A DNA stretch of 64,000 nucleotides from Cinnamomum chago. Lineage: Eukaryota > Streptophyta > Magnoliopsida > Laurales > Lauraceae. The stretch is from contig CP142451.1 in the NCBI GenBank assembly GCA_038049695.1, positions 30,984,001-31,048,000 on the forward strand. Reading direction: 5' to 3'. The notes beneath the pieces are model-generated. The model had not been told where the DNA came from, did no database searches, and worked only from the letters and a program-made list of their open reading frames with translations. Each line of letters opens with the position of its first letter. Position 1 is the stretch's first letter. Positions 34,671-45,221 of this stretch are shown one piece after another. The translations under genes and the position numbers were made by a program.

Positions 34671-37330
34671 ATTGTTGGGTTTTGGTTGTTTCAAAAATTC
34701 AAAACCACTTTACTTGAAAAGAAGTTTTGTAATTCAAAATCATGTGGGTAGTGTAGGATATATGGAATACATGGGATCCCACATTGCTCAAGTCCAACTT
34801 TTTAGAGGACTTTATAACTATTTTCATTCCTATACACTTTAAGTTGCTTTGGACTCTTTTACCACAAGCCCTATGCGCGCGCACGAGTCGGACTTGGCCG
34901 GGGGGCTAGGGCTGGATCCAGAAACCGTTCAACCGGGCACGTGTCCGCGAAGCGCATCCTGCAAGATTATCACGCGCAGGGGGGTGCAAATCCAGCCCAA
35001 CCTACCCTGGAGGGACACATATTCTGATATAAAAAAGTTTGCAGAAATTTCAAATGTTTTATTAATGGCTGCTTTATTAAAATAGTTTCAATTTTCAAAA
35101 TTGAAATTCAAAACGCAGTTTTAATTGTTTTTAATGCTGCCTTAATGTTGTGATTAATCGCTGGTTTAAAGGCCCAACGACAGTATTTTGTGATATAAAA
35201 ATAGCTGGTCTGGGTTCAAAAACATATACAGAAAACTACTCTGTTCTCTTCCCTTTTTCCCTTTTTCCCTTTCTCGTGAGCATTTTGTTGTTCCTGGAGC
35301 TTGATCTGGATTTGGTGTGCGACTAAGCCTGATCACCTGTGAAGGCCGTTGTATCCTGGGGGCAATTTCTACAGAGATCCTTTTCGCATCTGGGTTTATC
35401 CTGGAGGGGCGGAACTCGTCCTAAAGAAAGCGTAGCCAGATGTGCCTCAACCGTGAGTTGCTACCGACAATCTCAGTCGATTTCCGCCTATACAGCATTC
35501 TCCACAAACTGCAAATTGGTACCATTGTTTCAATTTCTATTTTTTACTTCAGTTTTGTAGCCTTGTTTACAACAATTTAGGATGATTCCTTCATGGCTAC
35601 CTCTGCTATCAAGTTTATGCATTAGGACTTGGTTCGGTTGGATAGTTTTGACAGATCCAACTTCCGACAATGGCAACAGAAAGTCTTATTTCTCTTAACA
35701 TCTCTAAAAGTAGCATGTCTTTAACTGAACCATGTCCTAGTCGTCAAGAGAAACTAGGTGGCTCCTATGCACGAAAAAAATGGAAAGAAGATGACTATTT
35801 GTGCAAAGGCTATATCCTAAACTTGGTTACAGAAAACATTTAAAATCTTTACTCTGATGCACGAACTGCTAGAGAGCTCTGGAAAGCTCTTGAAAAGAAG
35901 TTTAAGACAGAGGAATCAGGGGCTAAAAAATATGCGGTGGGTCGGTACTTAAATTTCAAAATGATAGATGATAAACCCATTCTTCCTCAAGTACATGAGT
36001 TACAGGCTTTGGTGAATGAAATTGTCAAAGAAGGGATCCGAGTTGATGAACAGTTTCAAGTATCAGATATAATTGAGAAACTTCCATCAACTTGGAAGGA
36101 TATACAAAAGACCTTGAGGCATAAACAGAGGGATTACTCACTAGAGCGCCTTCAACACTACTTGAGGATTAAAGAAGAAGCCCGGATGAGTGATTAGACT
36201 AATCTACATGAAAACAATGGAAAAATAAATGTTGTTAAACCAAAAGGTAATGGTGAAAAGAAAGGCAAATTTGATCAACATCTGGGCAGGAACAAGAAAA
36301 GTAATCCTTCCTTCAAAAACAAGAAGCCTAACCAGAATAAGAAAAAAGGTTTAAACAAACATCAAAACGAAGGGTCAAACAAGCCACATACAAAGGGTGG
36401 TTGTTTTGTTTGAGGGAAACTAGGTCACTTTGCAAGAGAATGTCGCCATCAAAAGAAGTTCCCACAACAGTCCCAATCCAATAAGCCTCAAGCTAATGTC
36501 ACCGAAGAACACTTCATGGCTGTGATCTCTAAAGTAAATACACTCAGCACAGGAAAGAGCGAAGGATGGTGGATTCACACAGGAGCAACCACACATGTTG
36601 CATTTGATAGAGGTTTGTTTAAGACATATGAGGAGGTCAAGCAAGATTGTAAACTCGCTCAGGGAACTACCATTACTACACAAGTAATTGGTGAAGGGAA
36701 GGTTGAACTTCGGTTCACTTCCGGGAAAATTGTGACTGCGGAATGTGCTTCATGCTCCAAAGATGAGAAAAAAAATCTAATTTCTGGTTTTCTTCTCAAC
36801 AAGGCAGGCTTCAAGCAGGTAATAGAGTCTGATCAGTTTGTAATTACAAAAAAAAAAAAAAAAAAAAGTTATCTTTGTTGGTAAGGGTTATGCTTGTGAT
36901 TGTATGTTTAAGTTGAATGTGATCAATAATAATGCCTCTTCTTCAGCTTATATAGTTGCTTCTGTTTATGACTGGCATAGAAGACTGGGTCAAATTAATT
37001 TAGAAAAATAAAAAATACGAGTAATGATGGATTGATTGATAAATATAAAGACGACTATAAGAAATGTGAAATATGTTCTCAATCCAAAATTACTCGAAAG
37101 CCATTTCATCAAGTGGAAAGAGAAACTGAGTTAGTTCGGTTAGTACATTCTGATATATGTGATTTAAGTAACACTATGACTAGAGGTGGAAAATATTACT
37201 TTATAACTTTCATTGATGATTGCTCTAGCTATACCTATGTATATTTACTTAGAACTAAAGATGAAAACGGGGCCCTGCATATACAAAGACAAATGTCATA
37301 TCTATGGAGAAATGTAGACTGTAGATAGCT
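34670..37330 (+). mobile_element. Decayed 5' part of a Ty1/copia element
   Basis: The upstream part (34673 to about 35340) looks like an LTR, starting TGTTGGGTTTTGG, but its end and PBS are unclear. Gag begins at 35594 (MATSAIKFMH, stop, DLVRLDSFDRSNFRQWQQK) and continues with stops to 36197. A zinc knuckle at 36403-36450 has lost its second cysteine (TGA in place of a Cys codon). The protease-like motif at about 36570 reads WWIHTGAT with the catalytic Asp replaced by His. An A-run at 36848-36867 interrupts the frame. The integrase N-terminus (CEICSQSK, LVHSDICD, FITFIDDCSSYTYVY) at 37060-37255 is truncated. RT and RNase H are absent. Confidence 0.7.
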
Positions 37331-37717
37331 TAAATGCAATCCAGCTCGTGGGGCCCACTTAGATGCAAGTCTATCAATGGGAGGAGGGCATATTGAAAGG
37401 TCACCTCATGGGCAAGAGTATCCAAAAGATCAGGCCCACCAGATTATCCTAGCCATTGATTTAAAGACTTAAAAGTTTAATGGCATCCTTTGAGTGAATG
37501 TTTAGTGAGTGTGAGATTTGGGCCTGAAGGGAAATCATGAGATGAAATGACTATCAAAGGAGCTGCACTGATGAAGGTGGGGCCAAGTGGGCCCCATAGT
37601 GCAAGAATGCAATTGTAGTTGCTTGTAGCAGAACATTTTCCCATATCTATGATACGGGAATATCCAATCAAGTGTGAGCATATAATGGGGCTCACATAAT
37701 TTGATGAATACAATCAA
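37331..37717. other. Intronic non-coding stretch
   Basis: No gene is seen. Several TGGGGCCC/GGGCCCCA words occur. It forms the left flank of the young copia insertion (duplication gtttg at 37718-37722). Confidence 0.4.
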
Positions 37718-37722
37718 GTTTG

Positions 37723-38018
37723 TGTTAAAGTGTAAACTTGTATGTTAAATAGGCCCAATTCACTTGTATGATAATAGGCCCGGCCCACTTGTACATATGA
37801 GATCTAGTCTAACTTGTACAGCAAGACTAAATCAATTGCTAGGATGTTTTACCATATTTGGAGATTTAATTAGGTTCTGATTTGATGATTTGTAGCCTAA
37901 ACTTAGGCAATGTAAATTCTATATAAAGAAGAGCAATCCAAGAATACTGTATTCGATTGGAAAGCATTATCACAGAAGTCTCTCTCTCTCATGCAAGTCT
38001 CTCTCTCTCTCTCTGTCA
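37723..38018 (+). repeat. 5' LTR of the young copia element
   Basis: 296 bp, TGTTAAAG...CTGTCA, with a TATA box TATATAAAG at 37920-37928 and two CT runs near its end. Confidence 0.95.
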
Positions 38019-38030
38019 TGGTATCAGAGC
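38019..38030 (+). other. Primer-binding site of the young copia element
   Basis: TGGTATCAGAGC, directly after the LTR, matching the initiator-Met tRNA 3' end. Confidence 0.92.
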
Positions 38031-38720
38031 TTTGGTTCTGAGATCTCATTCCCTCTGAGAGACTTCCTTCGTTAATTAAGAGTTATCTCTTTGTTTCTTC
38101 TCTTCTCTTTGCCTGGAGTATCTCTGATCAAGGGTGGCCCATCTCTGATCAATCACCTGTAGCCAGCAACCTACATGGTGATGATCGACTACTCTTCAAA
38201 GTTATTTTGAAGATTTTTCTGGATTTTTTTCTCCTCTGATAAGGTGCCATTCATCCTCTTCTTCATCTGGCGACTTTGGTGGTTTTCTCTCAAAAGGATT
38301 TCATCTCCACCGTACAACTTTGTGGATATTTATCCAAATCCCATCAAATTTGGACTAGAGGACACACTTTTGATCTCCTTCAGGTTGATGTCCTCTGATC
38401 TGTGATTGGACCAAGCAGTGGGGCCCACGCATCTCTCCAGCACAAAAATTCCAGGTCGTCAGGCACTGTTTTTTTCTGTTCTGGGGCAAACTTTGCTGAA
38501 AGTAGTTCTCAGCCACTACAACTACTTCTATCTTGCTGGGTTAGTGAAATCATCTCAGATTACATCACAGATTCTGATCTTCTGTGATTTTTTGTTATAC
38601 ACTGCTAGTTTGAATACTCTGGATCTCTGATTAGTGTGTTTTCAAGTTGCAAATTTATTGAGTTGGATTCTCTGGGTTGCTGTTACTGTTTTTTTCTAAG
38701 TATATCTCTGCATTGATATT

Positions 38721-41700
38721 ATGGAGAAAAATGACATCACTCTGATCAAGTTTAATGGTAAAAACTATACCACTTGGTCTTTTCAATTTCACATTTACCT
38801 TAAGGGTAAAGAACTCTGGGGACATCTTGATGGTTCGGATCCCAAACCTACTGATGATAAGCTTCTCGCTAAATGGGAGGTTAAAGATTGCCAGATCATG
38901 ACTTGGATATTGGGATCTGTCGATCCACAGTTTATCCTGAACCTTCGCCCATACAAGACTGCAAAAGAAATGTGGCTTTATTTAAAGAAGATCTATTTAC
39001 AGGAAAATTCTGCTCGACGGTTTCATTTAGAACATGAAATCTCGCAGTTTGTTCAAGGGAACTTGTCGATACAGGATTACTACTCTCAGTTTACAAGTCT
39101 GTGGACTGATTATGCTGAGATTATTTATGCTGACCTCCCCGCTGCCTCCTTATCCTCTATTCAAGAGATCCATCAAATAAGTCAGCGGGATCAGTTTCTG
39201 ATGAAGTTACGGCCACAATTTGAAACTGTCCGCTCCAACTTAATGAGCAGGGTGCCATCCCCCTCACTCGAATCATGTTTGGGCGAACTCCTTAGAGAGG
39301 AACAGCACTTGGTGACTCAGACTACACTTACACAGACTGCTCCTCGGGCGGCTCCTATCGATGTTGCTTATATGGCCCGGGGTAAGCCCCAAGCCCGAGA
39401 CATGAGCAAAGTCAAATGTTTTTGCTGTCAAAAACTCGGACATGTTTCCACTCAGTGCAACCAGAAGTTTTGTTCCTACTGCAAAACCAAAGGTCATGTT
39501 CTTCCGGAATGCCGGACACGACCTCAGCATAGGCCACAGCAACAGAGAGCTTATTCTGCACATCTTCCTGAAGCTTCTTCACCAGTCATGCCTGCACCAC
39601 CTGAAGCTTATTCACCAGTCATGCCTGCACCACCTGCTGCCACTTCTTCTTCTACACTTACTCCTGAAATGGTCCAACAAATGATCATAAATGCTTTCTC
39701 TGCACTTGGCCTATCAGGTAAACCAAAATCTTCAGAATCCACCTGGTATATTGATTCAGGGGCCTCCAATCATATGACACACTCTCCTGCCAGTATGACT
39801 CATATTAGGACGTATGATGGAGACCTCTGCATCAATACTGCTGACGGTGGCAGTGTTCCCATTACCGCTGTTGGCCATATTCCTCACTCCTTGCCCTTGC
39901 ATAATGTTTTCCTTTCTCCTCGCTTAACCACAAATTTGTTATCAGTTGGTCAACTTGTTGATAACAATTGCTTCGTCCTTTTTTCTCGCTCTGGTTGTGT
40001 TGTGCAGGATCAAGTATCGGGGAAGGTGCTGGCGAAGGGCCCTAAGCAGGGACGACTGTTTCCTCTCCAGATTTCGTCACAAGAAAGGCCCCCTTCAGAG
40101 TCTGCTTTGCTTTCTCATTCTAGTCATAATAAATGTCAGTTGTGGCATAATCGTTTAGGACATCCTAATTCCAAAACTTTGATGTTTTTATTGAATTCTG
40201 GTTTAATTAATGATAATAAAGTTTCTTTTAAGGATGTTTCTTTTAATTGTGATAGCTGCAAGATGGGGAAAGGGAAAACTCTTTCGTTTCCTCTTCATGA
40301 TTCTTTGGCTCAGAAATGTTTTGATATTGTTCATAGTGATGTCTGGGGTATTGCACCTGTTATCTCTCATTCTCATTATAAATACTTTGTTACATTCATT
40401 GATGATTATAGTCGGTTTACTTGGATTTATTTTTTGCATTCTAAGTCTGATGTTTTCTCGGTTTTTAAGGTTTTCTTGTCTGATGTTGAGAATCAATTTT
40501 CAACTACTATTAAAATTCTTAGATCTGATTCAGGGGGGGAGTATGTTTCTAAGGACTTTCAACTATTTTTGCAATCCAAAGGAATTATCTCCCAAAGATC
40601 TTGTCCCTACACCCCCCAACAAAATGGTGTGTCTGAACGGAAAAACCGACATCTTTTAGATACTGCTCGTTCCCTCTTGTTAGCTTCTTCTGTCCCTACT
40701 CGGTTTTGGCCCGAAGCCCTATCAACCGCTGTGCATGTAATCAATCGTTTACCTTCCTCTAGATTAGACAACCAGACACCTTTTTTTAGACTTTTTCAAA
40801 AACATCCTCTTTATGATCATCTTCGTCCCTTTGGGTGTGTGTGTTTTGTCCTTCTCCCTCCCACTGAGCGCACTAAGTTAACAGCACAATCCTCCAGATG
40901 TGCCTTTCTTGGGTATGCTCTTAATCAAAAAGGCTATCTATGTTATGATCCTACAGCCAAAAGAATTCGGGTGTCTCGCAATGTCGTGTTTTTTGAAAAT
41001 CAGTATTTCTTTCCAAGGCATGGTGATTTGAATGACTCTGTCCCTTTATCTTTTTTACCACCCTTTTCAGACGCAATACCTCAACCGGTTACTCGTTTTA
41101 GGCCGAATTTTGTGTATGAACGACGAAAGTTTACAGCTGATTCTGCCTCTGGGTCTCTTCCTACGGCTACCATTCCTGCACCTGATCCACCTTCGGAGCC
41201 TCCTGCTCTTCGCCGATCCACTCGCCACATCAGGCCACCTGATCGTTATGGCTTTACTCATGCTTCATTATTAACCACTTTGTCTTCTGTTTCTATCCCT
41301 AACTCGTACTCTCAGGCAGTACAGCATGATTGTTGGATACAGGCTATGCAGGAAGAACTTACCGCTCTTCAAACAAATCATACATGGGACGTTGTTCCTT
41401 GTCCTTCATCTGTCAAACCTATTGGATGCAAATGGGTATACTCGGTGAAATTGAAATCTGATGGATCCTTGGATCGTTACAAAGCCCGCCTGGTTGCACT
41501 TGGAAACAGGCAGGAGTATGGTATCGACTATGAGGAGACTTTTGCTCTGGTGGCCAAAATGACAATTGTTCGTACAGTTCTTGCAATAACAGCTTCTCAG
41601 TCGTGGCCCCTGTATCAGATGGATGTGAAGAATGCATTTCTTCATGGGGATCTTAAAGAGGAAGTCTATATGCGTCTCCCTCAGGGAATTCCTTCCTCTT

Positions 41701-41993
41701 CCAAGACCGATGTCGCTCGTTTACGACGCTCCTTATATGGCCTGAAACAGGCGCCCAGAGCCTGGTTTGACAAGTTTCGTACCACTCTTCTTCGGCTTTC
41801 TTTTATACAGAGCCCTTATGATCCTTCGATGTTCACGATTCATTCATCCAGAGGATCCACAATTCTCCTTGTGTATGTCGATGATATCATTATTACTGGC
41901 CCACACAGTGATATGATTCGACAGATACAGGCCGCTCTGCAAGATACATTTCATATGAAGGATTTGGGACCTTTGAATTATTTCTTGGGTTAA
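38721..41993 (+). CDS. Copia gag-protease-integrase-RT polyprotein, ended early by a stop
   Basis: 1090 codons. Gag (UBN2-type) spans about residues 1-215. Two zinc knuckles, CFCCQKLGHVSTQC near 233 and CSYCKTKGHVLPEC just after, bind RNA. A short tandem duplication (PEASSPVMPAPP / PEAYSPVMPAPP) follows. The protease site WYIDSGAS near 342 is intact. The pre-integrase motif LWHNRLGH is near 474 with CDSCKMGK. The integrase catalytic region shows FIDDYSRF near 559, SDSGGEY, and the glutamate in NGVSERKNRHL near 639. RT starts with GCKWVYSVK near 903 and has the catalytic YVDDIIITG near 1052. The frame ends at a TAA directly after NYFLG, where family members read on. All catalytic motifs up to that stop look sound. 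Confidence 0.94.
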   Translation: MEKNDITLIKFNGKNYTTWSFQFHIYLKGKELWGHLDGSDPKPTDDKLLAKWEVKDCQIMTWILGSVDPQFILNLRPYKTAKEMWLYLKKIYLQENSARRFHLEHEISQFVQGNLSIQDYYSQFTSLWTDYAEIIYADLPAASLSSIQEIHQISQRDQFLMKLRPQFETVRSNLMSRVPSPSLESCLGELLREEQHLVTQTTLTQTAPRAAPIDVAYMARGKPQARDMSKVKCFCCQKLGHVSTQCNQKFCSYCKTKGHVLPECRTRPQHRPQQQRAYSAHLPEASSPVMPAPPEAYSPVMPAPPAATSSSTLTPEMVQQMIINAFSALGLSGKPKSSESTWYIDSGASNHMTHSPASMTHIRTYDGDLCINTADGGSVPITAVGHIPHSLPLHNVFLSPRLTTNLLSVGQLVDNNCFVLFSRSGCVVQDQVSGKVLAKGPKQGRLFPLQISSQERPPSESALLSHSSHNKCQLWHNRLGHPNSKTLMFLLNSGLINDNKVSFKDVSFNCDSCKMGKGKTLSFPLHDSLAQKCFDIVHSDVWGIAPVISHSHYKYFVTFIDDYSRFTWIYFLHSKSDVFSVFKVFLSDVENQFSTTIKILRSDSGGEYVSKDFQLFLQSKGIISQRSCPYTPQQNGVSERKNRHLLDTARSLLLASSVPTRFWPEALSTAVHVINRLPSSRLDNQTPFFRLFQKHPLYDHLRPFGCVCFVLLPPTERTKLTAQSSRCAFLGYALNQKGYLCYDPTAKRIRVSRNVVFFENQYFFPRHGDLNDSVPLSFLPPFSDAIPQPVTRFRPNFVYERRKFTADSASGSLPTATIPAPDPPSEPPALRRSTRHIRPPDRYGFTHASLLTTLSSVSIPNSYSQAVQHDCWIQAMQEELTALQTNHTWDVVPCPSSVKPIGCKWVYSVKLKSDGSLDRYKARLVALGNRQEYGIDYEETFALVAKMTIVRTVLAITASQSWPLYQMDVKNAFLHGDLKEEVYMRLPQGIPSSSKTDVARLRRSLYGLKQAPRAWFDKFRTTLLRLSFIQSPYDPSMFTIHSSRGSTILLVYVDDIIITGPHSDMIRQIQAALQDTFHMKDLGPLNYFLG

Positions 41994-42651
41994 GAAGTTC
42001 ATCAATCAAAGAAAGGTTTGTTTCTGCATCAACACAAATATGCTACTGACCTTGTGGCTCTCGCTGATCTAGGTGATTCTAGCCCAGTTGACACCCCTTT
42101 GGAAGTAAATGCCAAGCTTCGTCAACAAGATGGAGAGCTCCTTCCTGATCCTACATTTTATCGTCGGTTAGTTGGTAGCCTTGTCTAACTAACCATCACC
42201 CGACCAGATATCTCGTATGCTGTTAATCTGGTCAATCAGTTTATGACAGTCCCGCGGCATCATCATTTGGCGGCAGTCAAACGGATTATTCGATATATCT
42301 TTGGTACCTCCACCCGTGGCTTATTTTTTCCAGTTGGCACACCGCTTACACTCACTGCTTATTCTGACGCGGATTGGGCCGGCTCAATCAACTCCTCTTC
42401 ATGCTGATAACACAAGTGCCATTCGAATCACTGAAAATCATGTGTTTCATGAACAGACCAAGCATATAGAGGTGGATTGTCACTTCATTCGGGACAAGTA
42501 TGATCGCAAAGTCATTACTCTTCCCCATATTTCCACTGAGTTCCAGCTTGCTGATATCTTCACCAAGGGCCTTCCACGGCGGCGGCATGAATTCTTGGTT
42601 CGCAAATTGTTGCTGGTTGATTCTCCACATCAATTTGAGGGGGGGTGTTAA
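41994..42651 (+). pseudogene. Broken RT C-terminus and RNase H of the young copia element
   Basis: After the stop at 41991-41993 the same frame continues as EVHQSKKGLFLHQHKYATDL and on to RRLVGSLV, then a second TAA at 42186-42188, then LTITRPDISYAV and FGTSTRGLFFPV to DADWAG near 42382. There it jumps to PLHADNTSAIRITENHVFHE in another frame, so most of RNase H, including its catalytic core, is deleted. The final part ends HQFEGGC just before the 3' LTR. Confidence 0.85.
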
Positions 42652-42940
42652 AGTGTAAACTTGTATGTTAAATAGGCCCAATTCACTTGTATGATAATAG
42701 GCCCGGCCCACTTGTACATATGAGATCTAGTCTAACTTGTACAACAAGACTAAATCAATTGCTAGGATGTTTTACCATATTTAGAGATTTAATTAGGTTC
42801 TGATTTGATGATTTGTAGCCTAAACTTAGGCAATGTAAATTCTATATAAAGAAGAGCAATCCAAGAATACTTATTCGATTGGAAAGCATTATCACAGAAG
42901 TCTCTCTCTCTCATGCAAGTCTCTCTCTCTCTCTCTGTCA
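42646..42940 (+). repeat. 3' LTR of the young copia element
   Basis: 295 bp. It differs from the 5' LTR by two substitutions and one deleted base. Confidence 0.95.
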
Positions 42941-42958
42941 GTTTGTGCTTGTGGTTTA

Positions 42959-43560
42959 GTGGTGTTTACATCTCTTATGAACAATTTTTATCATTTCCAT
43001 GAGCAAGAAATATTTTCAAATGCAGCAGCATGGTTGCACCAAACACCAACACAAAGGAATCATAAAGGAATCTGTTATTGCACCAAACAACAACTTGAAG
43101 AATTGAGGCCAATTTCCTTTGTTGCACAAAGCATAGAAAAAATGCCGCCTTGGATTATATTTCCATGGCTTTCAAAAGCTAAGAAAAAAGGGGCTCAAGG
43201 GATTCCTCTCAGGACGGATTCCTCTCTCTGCACAAACGAGTCCTTCCCAGTACACATTGCTAATGTGAAAACCTTGTTATCTCTAGCATTATTCATGTCC
43301 TAGATTCATTCCCACTACACAACGTTTTCCTTACATCTCATCTCTCCACCAATCTACGTTCTGTTGGACAGTTATTATTATTTAACTACACTCTCTCATT
43401 CTCTCATAATGGCTGTGTTATCTAGTATCAGGAGATGGGAAAGGTAATTGGGACAGGGCATAAAAGCGAAAGATTTTCCAATCACACCATAGATTCCTAC
43501 CGCATTTGAACCCGAATTTTCTTTATTTTGTGATTCCTCCCCTATTCAATATTACAAATT
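42959..43560 (+). pseudogene. Copia protease/pre-integrase fragment and unassigned flank
   Basis: At about 43300-43400 the translation LDSFPLHNVFLTSHLSTNLR then SVGQL matches the region after protease in copia polyproteins, and resembles the same region of the nearby young element (SLPLHNVFLSPRLTTNLLSVGQL). The 114-codon open frame at 42959-43303 before it has no recognised domain. Confidence 0.5.
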
Positions 43561-44102
43561 ATGACATAAATGTTTCAGTCATCCTCATAAGACCAAATTT
43601 CTTTCCCTATAAAAATTTGGTTAAATATTGAATAAAAGGGATTTATGCTTGAATAATGTGTCTTTTGATTAACACAGTTGTAAGAAGGGTAAAAGGTACT
43701 TCCTTTTACCAACAAGAGTTTACTACGTTCATTTTCATTCAATTCACACTGGTAAATGGACTTCTCATACCACTTCTCACTGAAGCTATAATATTTCATG
43801 ACATTTATTTATATTAATTGTTATCCTTTAGTAATGAAATATTCATGCTCTGTGTTTCTTTTTTTCAGAAACTAATTCATCATCTTATCCATTTCTTGTT
43901 ATGGGACTCCTAAATTATTGCTGCTAACCAGCTCACGGCTCATCTTCAAGCCATCCGGTTTACAATACTTGGCACTATTAAAATGTGGAAAATATGCAAT
44001 AAGATAAATGTAATAATGATGCATGCCAATCAGAGGAACATTTTGAAGAAACATATTCATGTCTTCAAGCTGAACTAAAGGAAACATTTTGAAGAAACAT
44101 AC
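43561..44102. other. Intronic non-coding stretch next to LRR exon 1
   Basis: AT-rich, no gene seen. A 17-bp word 'ttttgaagaaacatat/c' is repeated near 44041 and 44088, just beyond the exon donor. Confidence 0.4.
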
Positions 44103-44174
44103 ATGCTTTGCAGGTGTTGCAACCTGGATATGTCAGTTGGAAAGAAACCCTTGAGACCTTGGTTGTCAAGACCT
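44103..44174 (-). CDS. RLP4: RLP4-like gene, LRR exon 1
   Basis: Exactly 72 nt, phase 2 in and out. With the neighbouring split codons it encodes LGLDNQGLKGFFPTDISRL and then QHLQSI, one leucine-rich repeat. Acceptor GTGCAG, donor GTATGT. It stands alone between the 12.7-kb and 10.6-kb introns. Confidence 0.9.
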
Positions 44175-44975
44175 CTGCACATTCAAAAGAAAAATCATTG
44201 TCAGCATGATATAACAAAATAAATAAATGTAAATCAAATTGATATGGATCTACTATAAATCAAACATTTTCCAGGCACAAAAAAAGTCATTAAAAAACCA
44301 TTCCTTCTGAAACTTACTACAAAATCCTCAGAATAGAAATTAACTATAATTGTTGAGGGGAACAGACATAAGTAGAAGTTGCGTAGTATTTTGATCAGTA
44401 TACAGCTAAAGGAGTTTTGTTAATGCAGCAGGCAAAGGTTATGTTAACTAAAACATCACGAAAATAGCATGTTTACTATTTTCCTTGAAAACTGCAACAT
44501 TAACTTATGTCAAATTGTCAATGTCACAAAACTATAGATATCATCAGTTTCTTGTTCAGTACTTCCTTTATGTGCAAAGAGGGGAAAAAAAAAAAGATAA
44601 TAAAAGAGAAAAGAAGAGGAGAGTTAGTTGAGAGAGTGGCTTGAAGGTTGACCATGATGAAAGACATCTTTTATATTGCTTAATTGTTCCTTCAATTAGG
44701 AGATACAATCTAGTCCAATCACATTACAGAAATAAAAATCATATGAATCACAACTAATAAGTACCCTTATGAGAGAACGAGAGAAATTTGGTGCTCCGTG
44801 TATCTAATAAATGTATCATCTTCTTCCATACTCCACATGACCACCATATCCACACCACTTCAGCTCTATGGTGCTCCTAGTGTGTATCAAATAAACAAAT
44901 CCTCTTCTTAGTTTCGTCCTCACACGACTGCCATGTCCACAACTCTACTTCTCCACACGCCCCCTTAAGTTGGGG

Positions 44976-45022
44976 CATATATATATATATATATATATAC
45001 ATATATATATACACATATATAT
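44976..45022. repeat. (AT)n-rich microsatellite
   Basis: About 45 bp of alternating AT with a few C interruptions, within the copia relic. Confidence 0.9.
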
Positions 45023-45221
45023 ATTCTACCTTGCTCAGTATACCAGTTAAGTTAGCTCAATTGGTAGCCTTCATTAGACTCCAGTCACTGATCGAGATCT
45101 AAAATGTGGCATATCAACGGTTTTTTACGCTGCATTTTCTTGCACAAAAGGGGCAATTAATTTTGATGTCTTTCATTCTCTCATGAAACACAGGATTATA
45201 AGCAACATATATGGCTGCCTG

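Larger units (their letters stand above)
37723..42940 (+). mobile_element. Young full-length Ty1/copia element, defective
   Basis: 5218 bp with 296- and 295-bp LTRs that differ at only three positions, a perfect PBS (TGGTATCAGAGC at 38019-38030), a PPT (TTTGAGGGGGGG near 42635-42645) and a perfect duplication gtttg (37718-37722 and 42941-42945). The polyprotein is open for 1090 codons but ends in a stop inside reverse transcriptase, followed by a second stop and a deletion in RNase H. About 1% LTR divergence indicates a recent insertion. It lies in the 12.7-kb intron of the RLP4-like gene, antisense to it. Confidence 0.95.

Noticed and set aside
40203..40659. Long open frames on both strands within the young copia
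   Set aside because: Shadows of the integrase coding region.
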